Positions 15,342 to 22,541 of a stretch of 64,000 nucleotides of DNA are shown one piece after another (the first letter of the stretch is position 1; each line of letters opens with the position of its first letter). A program made the position numbers and the translations under genes. The stretch spans positions 108,896-172,895 of the forward strand of contig NZ_LYPB01000073.1 in the NCBI RefSeq assembly GCF_001653565.1. Reading direction: 5' to 3'. This DNA comes from Paenibacillus oryzisoli (GTDB lineage: Bacteria; Bacillota; Bacilli; Paenibacillales; NBRC-103111). The notes beneath the pieces are model-generated. The model was given only the letters and a program-made list of their open reading frames with translations. It had not been told where the DNA came from and ran no database searches.

Positions 15342-15821
15342 TCATCGCTCGTAAATCCGGAAATAATACTCATACGGATTCTTCTCGTTTCGCTCACCTT
15401 GCTCAGACGATACGAGGGTCCAATTCGCCAAATCGAGGTCAGACATATAAGTGTCTGCTTCGAACTCGTCCTCGATGTAAGTGACGTACATCCGGTTCAC
15501 ATGGGAGGCAAAGAGTTTGAAAATCTCTGCTCCGCCGATGACGAACAGTTCCTGCTCCTGGAACGCGCTCAACACTTCGTCTACCGAGTGAATCACTTCG
15601 CAACCCTCTGCTTGATACGCCGTATTTTGCGTGAGAATGATGTTCCGTCTGCCAGGAAGCGGCTTGCCGATGGACTCGTACGTTTTGCGCCCCATCAGGA
15701 TGGGATGCCCCATCGTCACGTTCTTGAAAAATTTCAAATCGCCTGGCAGATGCCAAGGCAGCTTATTATTGACGCCAATGGCGCGGTTACGATCCATCGC
15801 AAAAATAAATGAAATACTCAT
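15342..15821 (-). CDS. folA: Dihydrofolate reductase
   Basis: This 159-residue DHFR reduces dihydrofolate to tetrahydrofolate with NADPH. It has SFIFAMDRNRAIGVNNKLPW, HLPGDLKFFKNVTMGHPILM, GRKTYESIGKPLPGRRNI and FVIGGAEIFKLF, all in family order. The acidic catalytic residue is the D in LPGDLKFF. It follows thyA by 33 bp and is clearly co-transcribed, recycling the dihydrofolate that ThyA makes. AAAGGAG lies 10 bases before the ATG. Confidence 0.97.
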   Translation of the reverse strand: MSISFIFAMDRNRAIGVNNKLPWHLPGDLKFFKNVTMGHPILMGRKTYESIGKPLPGRRNIILTQNTAYQAEGCEVIHSVDEVLSAFQEQELFVIGGAEIFKLFASHVNRMYVTYIEDEFEADTYMSDLDLANWTLVSSEQGERNEKNPYEYYFRIYER

Positions 15822-15854
15822 ACGGCGAACACTCCTTTCGTTACAACAGCTTTC

Positions 15855-16649
15855 TTAGATCGCAATCGGTGCCTTGATGCCCGGCAGCGGTGTGTAGTTC
15901 AGAAATTCAAAATCATCGAATTGATAGTCGAAGATGGAAGCTGGCTTCCTTTTAATATGAAGCGTTGGCAGCTCTTGAGGCTCTCTCGTTAGCTGTTTAT
16001 TCACTTGTTCAACATGATTCTGATAGATGTGGACATCCCCGCCGTTCCAGATTAAATCCCCTACTTCGAGATCACATTGTTGAGCAATCATATGGGTTAA
16101 CAGCGCATACGACGCCAGATTAAAAGGCAGACCCAAGAACGTGTCCACGGATCGCATTTGGAACATGCAGGATAAACGACCGTTCGCTACATAAAATTGA
16201 AACGCATAGTGGCAAGGCGGCAGTGCCATGTTATCCACTTCCGCAGGGTTCCAAGCGCTGACTAAGTGTCTGCGGGAATCCGGATTCGTCTTGATTTGAT
16301 GAATCAGTTTCTCGATTTGATCGATAATTTGCCCATTTGGTGCGAGCCATGTACGCCATTGTGCACCGTATACGCGGCCAAGATTTCCGTCTTCGTCCGC
16401 CCACTCGTCCCAGATCGAAACACCATTATCGCGCAAATATTGGACATTCGTGCTGCCGCTTATGAACCATAGCAGTTCATGAACAATGGATTTGATGTGT
16501 AGCTTCTTCGTTGTTAAAAGAGGAAAACCTTCGCTCAAGTTAATTCGTATCTGACGACCGAAAACAGAAATCGTTCCTGTTCCTGTACGATCACCTTTTT
16601 CCACACCTTGCTCCAATACATCTGTAAGCAGTTCTAAATATGCTTTCAT
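15855..16649 (-). CDS. thyA: Thymidylate synthase
   Basis: This 264-residue ThyA, the standard length for the E. coli-like form, makes dTMP from dUMP with methylene-tetrahydrofolate. The catalytic Cys146 lies in [14 protein letters not shown]. Other motifs are [14 protein letters not shown], the substrate phosphate Arg pair in [14 protein letters not shown], and [19 protein letters not shown]. It is the first gene of the thyA-folA operon. Confidence 0.98.
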   Translation of the reverse strand: MKAYLELLTDVLEQGVEKGDRTGTGTISVFGRQIRINLSEGFPLLTTKKLHIKSIVHELLWFISGSTNVQYLRDNGVSIWDEWADEDGNLGRVYGAQWRTWLAPNGQIIDQIEKLIHQIKTNPDSRRHLVSAWNPAEVDNMALPPCHYAFQFYVANGRLSCMFQMRSVDTFLGLPFNLASYALLTHMIAQQCDLEVGDLIWNGGDVHIYQNHVEQVNKQLTREPQELPTLHIKRKPASIFDYQFDDFEFLNYTPLPGIKAPIAI

Positions 16650-16699
16650 AATTTAGTTATTCACCTCATAGATTAGCTCTTATCAACATTTATTGTTCT

Positions 16700-16728
16700 A
16701 TTATAAACACTATCCTTTCCGTTGAACA
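16700..16728 (-). promoter_or_regulatory. Candidate thyA promoter
   Basis: On the minus strand a perfect TATAAT (16700-16705) lies 17 bp from a weak TGTTCA (16723-16728), about 50 bases above the thyA ATG. The weak -35 makes this tentative. Confidence 0.45.
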
Positions 16729-16860
16729 TCTTTTAAACATCATTATTTAACATGCAATCCGCCAATTCGACAATTCCTCCCAAATTACACCCGTATACAA
16801 GAAAACCAGGTTTGTTCATAATTAAATATGAATTACCATCCATTTCCAAGGAGTGATCTC

Positions 16861-17418
16861 GTGTCCAAAAGCATTTTATTTCTAACTGGTGATGCTGTTG
16901 AAGTATTAGAAGTGTACTATCCTTATTACCGAGTGTTAGAGGAAGGCTATGACGCCGTTATCGCTTCGCCTGCGAAGAAAGTTCTTCGAACAGTGGTTCA
17001 CGATTTCGTAGAGGATTGGGAAACGTATACCGAGAAACCAGGACATCTGCTTCCTTCCCACGTCGCTTTCGCCGATGTTGACCCTAGTAAGTATGATGGG
17101 CTCATCATTCCCGGCGGCAGAGCGCCAGAATACATCCGTTCAAGTGAAGATGTTCCACGTATTCTTCGTCATTTCCTAGAAGCGGATAAGCCTATTGGTG
17201 CCATCTGCCATGGAGCACAAGTATTCGCCGCGCTGAAAGACAAATCTCTTTTCGAAGGGCGCACATTGACGGCGTATAATGCATGCCGGTTGGATGTCGA
17301 AGCGCTTGGTGCTACCTATACAACCGATACGCTTCATGTCGATGGGAAACTCGTAAGCGGTCATGCATGGCCGGATTTACCAGGGTTTATGCGTGAGTTT
17401 TTGAAATTATTGGCCTAA
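16861..17418 (+). CDS. DJ-1/PfpI family protein
   Basis: This 185-residue protein of the PfpI branch of the DJ-1 superfamily has the nucleophile elbow GAICHGAQVFAA with Cys116. The preceding LIIPGGRAPEYIR contains the conserved acidic partner region. Members act as glyoxalases/deglycases, chaperone-like or peptidase-like stress proteins; the reaction cannot be decided here. The start is the GTG at 16861, with AAGGAG 7 bases upstream. An ATG 33 bases earlier has no ribosome site and includes this one in its coding frame. Confidence 0.9.
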   Translation: MSKSILFLTGDAVEVLEVYYPYYRVLEEGYDAVIASPAKKVLRTVVHDFVEDWETYTEKPGHLLPSHVAFADVDPSKYDGLIIPGGRAPEYIRSSEDVPRILRHFLEADKPIGAICHGAQVFAALKDKSLFEGRTLTAYNACRLDVEALGATYTTDTLHVDGKLVSGHAWPDLPGFMREFLKLLA

Positions 17419-17445
17419 TCCAAAACTACATAAATGCTAACAAAT

Positions 17446-17497
17446 AAACGGGACCATCTCCTAAGTAGTTTAACTACTTGCGAGACAGTCCCGTTTT
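17446..17497. terminator. Bidirectional terminator closing the sugar-acid cluster
   Basis: An outer stem AAACGGGAC/GTCCCGTTT and an inner stem AAGTAGTT/AACTACTT have T-runs on both sides. It ends both the PfpI gene and the long minus-strand cluster. Confidence 0.88.
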
Positions 17498-17509
17498 CCC
17501 CTATCCTCT

Positions 17510-18412
17510 TTACTCCGCCACCATCCGATTGGTCAGCGCTCCGAGCTTTTCAATCTCAATCGTGACGACATCCCCATCTTTTAAATACACCTGCTTCTCT
17601 CGCGGATATCCTAATACAACACCCTCTGGCGTCCCTGTCAAAATGAGATCTCCCGGCATCAGCGTCATATGCTGTGAAATGTAACTGATGATTTCATCGC
17701 AATGGAAAATCATATCCGACGTGTTCGAATGCTGTCTCACATCACCATTTACAATCGTTGTAATCGCGAGATCATTCGGGTTGCCTACCTCATCAACGGT
17801 CACAACATAGGGACCAATCGGGGCAAATTGATCACACGTTTTACCTAATAGCCATTGCGCGGTCCTTAGTTGTAGGTCACGGGCAGACAAATCATTCGCA
17901 TTGCAGTACCCGAAGACGTGAGAAAGCGCATGTTCCTTCGAAATCGATTTCGCCCTTTTCCCAATGACAATGGCTAACTCGGCCTCAAAATCAACTTTGA
18001 CTGAAACGTTGGGTAACGAAATCTCTTCGCCATGACCCGCTAAAGCATTATTGAACTTGTTGAACAATATGGGATATTGCGGAATCGGTGCATTCGTTTC
18101 CTCTGCATGTCGGCGATAATTAAGTCCCACGCAAATGATTTTGTTCGGATGCGTGACGCAAGGTCCAAGCGTTAATGCAGCTTCGTCTAACACATAAGCC
18201 GTTGTATCCGTATCAGTACTTAGAACGCGATCTATAAATGAATGTAAGTCGTTCAAAGCTTCGGCACCGCCATGAATCACCTCATGGATGGTTGTCGGAA
18301 TGGCCTTCTCTTCCATCACTGCGGAGAGTGCCGCCAGAACATCGACCACACCTTGCTCCCTTTTAACACCTAATCGATAAGTCTCATTATGAAGAAATGT
18401 AACTAATTTCAT
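17510..18412 (-). CDS. Fumarylacetoacetate hydrolase (FAH) family protein
   Basis: This 300-residue metal-dependent FAH-family enzyme has the N-terminal MKLVTFLHNETYRLGV cap, then the catalytic core with NKIICVGLNYRRHAEE, metal ligands in VDFEAELAIVIGKRA, NANDLSARDLQ, and LMPGDLILTGTPEGV. The family cleaves C-C bonds of beta-diketo acids. In non-phosphorylative sugar routes such members split 2,4-diketo-3-deoxy acids to pyruvate plus a hydroxy acid, which fits the dehydratase and SDR in this cluster (inference). Other members are decarboxylases or isomerases. It is the last gene before the terminator, 24 bp after the aminotransferase. Confidence 0.87.
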   Translation of the reverse strand: MKLVTFLHNETYRLGVKREQGVVDVLAALSAVMEEKAIPTTIHEVIHGGAEALNDLHSFIDRVLSTDTDTTAYVLDEAALTLGPCVTHPNKIICVGLNYRRHAEETNAPIPQYPILFNKFNNALAGHGEEISLPNVSVKVDFEAELAIVIGKRAKSISKEHALSHVFGYCNANDLSARDLQLRTAQWLLGKTCDQFAPIGPYVVTVDEVGNPNDLAITTIVNGDVRQHSNTSDMIFHCDEIISYISQHMTLMPGDLILTGTPEGVVLGYPREKQVYLKDGDVVTIEIEKLGALTNRMVAE

Positions 18413-18436
18413 CTGTCGTTAACTCCTAACTTTAAA

Positions 18437-19726
18437 TTATGGATGAACCAGTTCCTGCAACACGGACTCGATAATCGTAAGGGTTGTGTCGACATCCTGA
18501 TCTGTATGGGAATAACTAATATGATTGCGTTTAATATTCATGGGCATTTTGAAAATGCCCTTCTCGATCAACTTCTTGCGATAGTCTACATACAGTTCAG
18601 CATCATTCTGCTGCAAATCGGAGTAATTCTTCGGCTCGCTCTTCATGAAATACGTCGTCCATACGGAACCGAATCCTGCCACATACGCCTCGATTCCAAG
18701 TCGTTCATGAATGCCCCGAATGCCGGAACGCATCTTCTCACCTAATCGGAAAATATGCTCATGAACCGGTTCGTTCTCCATCATTTCGAGTGTTGCAATC
18801 GAAGCGGCCGTTCCAACGGCATGCCCGTTATAAGTGCCTGCAAACCATACGTCTCCACCTGGATACGTATTGAAACGCTGCATGTATTCACGCTTACCCG
18901 CAACAGCAGCGATTGGATAGCCGTTCGCCATCGCTTTGCCCATCGTTGTCAAATCAGGGGTTACCCCAGCAACCTTCTGATAACCGCCGATATCATGACG
19001 GAAGCCTGTAATCACTTCATCAAAAATAAGCAGCGCACCATGTGCTGTGCAAAGTTCACGGAGTCCTTCCAAGAAACCAGGCTGCGGCATCACGCAGCCG
19101 ATATTATGGGGAATCGGCTCGACGATCAGCGAGGCAATTTGCCCTTTATTTTCACGGAATGTTCTTTCTATATCATCCAGATCATTAAAGGTACAGACCA
19201 AAGTATTGTCGATGGCTTCATCTAGCATACCGGCAGATCCCGGATCCCTTTTGCCAATCATATCCCAAGAACTAAGCATGTTACGCGCGACATAATCGTG
19301 CCAACCGTGATAACAGCCTTGAAATTTGATCAGCTTGTTGCGACCGGTAATCGCACGCGTCAAACGAATTGCATGATAGGTAGCCTCCGAGCCTGAATTA
19401 CAAAAAAGCACTTGCTCTGATGAAGGGACGTGCGTACAAATTTTGCGAGCCAATTCCACTTCAAGATCTGTACACCCGACGCCGTACAAATCCGTTCGCT
19501 CAATGGCTTCAATCACCTTGCGATTGACGTAAGGATGACTGTGCCCCAGAATAATTGGGCCGAATGCACCTTGATAATCGATATACTTTTTGCCATCCGC
19601 ATCATAAATATAAGCGCCCTCGCCTTTGGTAAACACCTTCATAGGATTTACGTTACGAATGGACGTATGTACGCCGCCTGGCGCGTATAGTTTCGATTGC
19701 TCATATAGTTCTGCATTGTTGGACAT
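18437..19726 (-). CDS. Class III PLP aminotransferase, glutamate-1-semialdehyde-aminomutase-like
   Basis: This 429-residue fold-type I PLP enzyme has LYAPGGVHTSIRNVNPMKVF, VLFCNSGSEATYHAIRLTR, CYHGWHDY, LLIFDEVITGFRHDIGGYQ, and the PLP Lys in LTTMGKAMANGYPIAAVAG. It resembles HemL but is not in a heme operon and lacks close HemL context. In this cluster it may transfer an amino group to or from a keto-sugar acid or semialdehyde, perhaps pointing to an amino-sugar substrate (inference). GGAGG supports the start, and 24-bp gaps on both sides mark it as operonic. Confidence 0.88.
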   Translation of the reverse strand: MSNNAELYEQSKLYAPGGVHTSIRNVNPMKVFTKGEGAYIYDADGKKYIDYQGAFGPIILGHSHPYVNRKVIEAIERTDLYGVGCTDLEVELARKICTHVPSSEQVLFCNSGSEATYHAIRLTRAITGRNKLIKFQGCYHGWHDYVARNMLSSWDMIGKRDPGSAGMLDEAIDNTLVCTFNDLDDIERTFRENKGQIASLIVEPIPHNIGCVMPQPGFLEGLRELCTAHGALLIFDEVITGFRHDIGGYQKVAGVTPDLTTMGKAMANGYPIAAVAGKREYMQRFNTYPGGDVWFAGTYNGHAVGTAASIATLEMMENEPVHEHIFRLGEKMRSGIRGIHERLGIEAYVAGFGSVWTTYFMKSEPKNYSDLQQNDAELYVDYRKKLIEKGIFKMPMNIKRNHISYSHTDQDVDTTLTIIESVLQELVHP

Positions 19727-19750
19727 ATCTCTTACCTCCTGAAAATTGTT

Positions 19751-20599
19751 TTAGTTGGACGCGGTTAGGCCGAGTATCTCTGGCGTGTTGCGGTGAATGA
19801 TATCTTCGATAATCTCTTCTGGAATGTGCGGCATCTTCGTGCCTTCAACCAGATGATTAATATTCCGAAAGGTGTCGATGGTTTGTTGCGTTGAGAAGAA
19901 AGGATAGTCCGAACCGAATAAAATCTTATGCGTGACCCCATACTCCATAGCTGAAACGAGTGCGTTATAGAACTGCCAGGGTCGTGAACCTAATGCCGAC
20001 AAGTCCATATACATATTGGCATTTTTGCGAACGACGGCAATACACTCATCTACCCAAGGGTGACCCATATGAGCAATTACCATTTTCAGAGAAGGAAATG
20101 CGCGGGCGATTGGATCTAATGCTGCTGGCCTCGACGCGTCGAGGTACCCTTCAGGTACGAATGACGTACCTTGATGCCACATGATTGGCAATCCCAACTC
20201 ATCTGCTTTGGCATACAAGTCATAATGACGCTGCTCACCAGGGTAAAAATTCTGATAAATGGGACCTAGCTTAAGTCCCCTAAGACCATATTCCTTGATA
20301 GCCTCCTCTAGCAGCCGGGCCGCAGCTGGCCTGTTCGGATCAATGCTTGCAAAGCCGAATAATCGTCCACGATGCTTAGCGACATACTCAGCTACAACCT
20401 GATTAGGCACTTGAATGCCAGTAGCAGGAGCGTCGAAAGCAAGCACAATAGCCCCATCAAAAGATCGGATATTCTCTTCATGCATCTCTGGCGTTGCAAG
20501 GATATCCATATGCTCCCCCCAACTGCGCTTTACCGCAGCTAGGAAGGGGCCGTCGGTTTGGCCGGGAAGAAATAAATGCGTATGACAATCAAAAATCAT
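19751..20599 (-). CDS. Amidohydrolase-2 family protein, lactonase candidate
   Basis: This 282-residue TIM-barrel metal hydrolase has the N-terminal FDCHTHLF (HxH), FGFASIDPNRP, GLRGLKLGPIYQNF, MWHQGTSF, VIAHMGHPW and KILFGSDYPFFS, the ordered metal-ligand pattern of the ACMSD/amidohydrolase-2 group. Members include decarboxylases and sugar-acid lactonases. Between sugar dehydrogenases and an aldonate dehydratase a lactonase role is the natural guess. ATG 20599 is chosen because AGAAGGT lies 8 bases above; a GTG at 20608 is in frame. A 130-base gap separates it from tatA and may hold a weak internal promoter. Confidence 0.85.
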   Translation of the reverse strand: MIFDCHTHLFLPGQTDGPFLAAVKRSWGEHMDILATPEMHEENIRSFDGAIVLAFDAPATGIQVPNQVVAEYVAKHRGRLFGFASIDPNRPAAARLLEEAIKEYGLRGLKLGPIYQNFYPGEQRHYDLYAKADELGLPIMWHQGTSFVPEGYLDASRPAALDPIARAFPSLKMVIAHMGHPWVDECIAVVRKNANMYMDLSALGSRPWQFYNALVSAMEYGVTHKILFGSDYPFFSTQQTIDTFRNINHLVEGTKMPHIPEEIIEDIIHRNTPEILGLTASN

Positions 20600-20742
20600 C
20601 TTGTGCACCTTCTTTTATATGGAATTATCTAGCATTATGTTAAATTGTTAGAATTTTAAGGCATTGGAAAGAGACCGTACTCCATCCGGCAATTGCCCTA
20701 TAGAGTCGATCTGTTTCATGGTTATATTTCAAAGGAGCTAGT

Positions 20743-20955
20743 TTAAGGTTTATTGGCCTCATCCATACGGGAATCCTTACGTGACTGCAGGGAAGGTGGT
20801 GACTCCTCTTCTTCCATGAAGCCCTTGGTTCCTTTCTTAAACTCCCGCAAGGTCTTGCCAAATGCACGACCTAATTCAGGCAGTTTCTTGGGACCGAACA
20901 ATACCAGTGCAGTTATGATTAGCAACATCAACGTTGAAGCACTAAAATGCGGCAC
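20743..20955 (-). CDS. tatA: TatA-type twin-arginine translocase subunit
   Basis: This is a 70-residue TatA. A short periplasm-side N terminus is followed by one membrane helix (about residues 7-20, [12 protein letters not shown]), the conserved hinge [15 protein letters not shown], a basic amphipathic helix (to about 45) and an acidic then polar tail. It forms the pore-like oligomer for folded-protein export. The GTG at 20955 is preferred, with GAGGGAG about 8 bases above; a GTG three codons upstream sits on the ribosome site. It lies two genes from a protein with a twin-arginine signal, so it may be dedicated to it. No tatC is in the window. Confidence 0.93.
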   Translation of the reverse strand: MPHFSASTLMLLIITALVLFGPKKLPELGRAFGKTLREFKKGTKGFMEEEESPPSLQSRKDSRMDEANKP

Positions 20956-21023
20956 AGCACTCACTCCCTCTGGTTCTGGTTAGACAACTTATGAACGTTA
21001 ATGTTCGTGGTTGGAAACCGATC

Positions 21024-22403
21024 TCATACAGAACTGATGGTTAACCGTTCTTCGATATGAGCGCACAAGACTTCTTCCGTTTCCAAGCCTGCCCAATACA
21101 TTTTGAGTTCTTGATTGATTTCTGATAACTCTCTTGCGCTAATCGCTAAATCCGTGAAGTAGCGAAAACCAGGGATCGTCTCGCGAAATAGCGAAAATCG
21201 GGATGGCAGATAGCGTTTCTCTTCCCCTACCCATTCTGCGGCGGACTTTCTAGCGGGAAGACTGTAAGTGTGCTGACGAACGAAAAGTTGAGCCTTATAA
21301 CTTGTTAAATAGTCGACTAACTTGACCGCTGCGTCCTTCACCTGTGATTTCCGATTAACAGCAAGTCCTGTATTCAGCAGCATCGTCATGGGTGTACCAA
21401 AATGCGGTACAGGCGCAATATCAAAGGATAATCGCTCACCGAGCAAGTAATTTAAATAGAAGTAACTGGTCATGATGATGGATGCTTTGCCTTTGGCCAG
21501 GAGCAACTCTGATTCGCCCGTTGTAATCCCTTCTGATAAAGACGGAATACTGTGCTTCATTTCGCCGCAATAGCGAAGCGCCTCCATCATGGCTGTACCA
21601 GCTAGTTTAAGCCTGCCATCTTCATGCCGCTCGAACTTTCCACCTTTTTGCAACAGAAGCAACGGCCAACGATTGGACGAATACAAGTCGCAATGAAAGC
21701 CGAGGCGTTCATTCGGAATAGCCAGTCTGGAAGAATATTCAATCAAATCTTTCCACTGCCAGGAGCTATCGGGTTCAGGCAAGTTCGCCTCGCGGAAATG
21801 TTCCCGGTTGTAACACAGAATAAGTGGCGAATAAATAAAAGGCTGCACGAGTTGACGACCATCTGCCACAAAGGCATCTGATAAAAAGGAATACAGTTCT
21901 GGATTCCGTTCCGTCGGCTCCAGCATGCCTTCTTCACCAGTCTCTATACACTCCTGGAAATCCTTAAAATTCATCATGACCACGTCGAGAAGACCGCTGG
22001 ACAAGTACTCGCTCATATAACTATAGTTATTGCTGGATGTAGGCACCGCTTGTACGCGGATATGCGGGTTTTCCTTCTGAAAACTGGATAGCAGCCGATG
22101 AATATCCGCCTCATCCGTAACGGAACTATGGAAGCCAAGCTTCACTGTTACGAAAGCGCCTTCAGGAGCCCCGACAACTTTGGTTCCAACACGTGGAATT
22201 TTCTCAATAAGGCCTTCTCCAACAAGAACATCCAGCCCTTTACGAACCGATTGATTGCTTAAATTGAATTCCGCGGCGAACGTTTTCTCAGAAGGTAAAT
22301 ATTCCCCAACCGAACGCTTTCCTGTCAAAATGTCTTCTCTCAATGTGTTGACGAGTTCGCTTAAGCGCGTGCGAGAGGAGCTGCGAGTTGTCCGTTTTTC
22401 CAT
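21024..22403 (-). CDS. GntR helix-turn-helix fused to a sugar solute-binding-protein domain
   Basis: This 459-residue cytosolic regulator has an N-terminal GntR winged helix (about residues 10-80) with LREDILTGKRSVGEYLPSE, SNQSVRKGLDVLVGEGLIEK and PRVGTKVV. The remainder is an ABC family-1 sugar-binding domain, with RLLSSFQKENPHIRVQAVP, LLDVVMMNF, ILCYNREHFREANLPEP, GKASIIMTSYF and LNTGLAVNRKSQVKDAAVK. No signal peptide or membrane span exists, so the binding domain should sense an intracellular sugar or oligosaccharide. ATG 22403 has GAGG 8 bases above. It lies inside the cluster it probably controls. The usual GntR effector domains (FadR, HutC, MocR) are absent. Confidence 0.9.
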   Translation of the reverse strand: MEKRTTRSSSRTRLSELVNTLREDILTGKRSVGEYLPSEKTFAAEFNLSNQSVRKGLDVLVGEGLIEKIPRVGTKVVGAPEGAFVTVKLGFHSSVTDEADIHRLLSSFQKENPHIRVQAVPTSSNNYSYMSEYLSSGLLDVVMMNFKDFQECIETGEEGMLEPTERNPELYSFLSDAFVADGRQLVQPFIYSPLILCYNREHFREANLPEPDSSWQWKDLIEYSSRLAIPNERLGFHCDLYSSNRWPLLLLQKGGKFERHEDGRLKLAGTAMMEALRYCGEMKHSIPSLSEGITTGESELLLAKGKASIIMTSYFYLNYLLGERLSFDIAPVPHFGTPMTMLLNTGLAVNRKSQVKDAAVKLVDYLTSYKAQLFVRQHTYSLPARKSAAEWVGEEKRYLPSRFSLFRETIPGFRYFTDLAISARELSEINQELKMYWAGLETEEVLCAHIEERLTISSV

Positions 22404-22541
22404 CCTATAAACCTCATTTCCATCCGATACACTGACAAGATCAGGAGAATGGGCACTTCCTGTATCCGCATTGTTAGTCATATTATAGCAACGACCCACC
22501 ATCACATGTCAATGTACATAAGGTTTCATGACGAATGCCAA

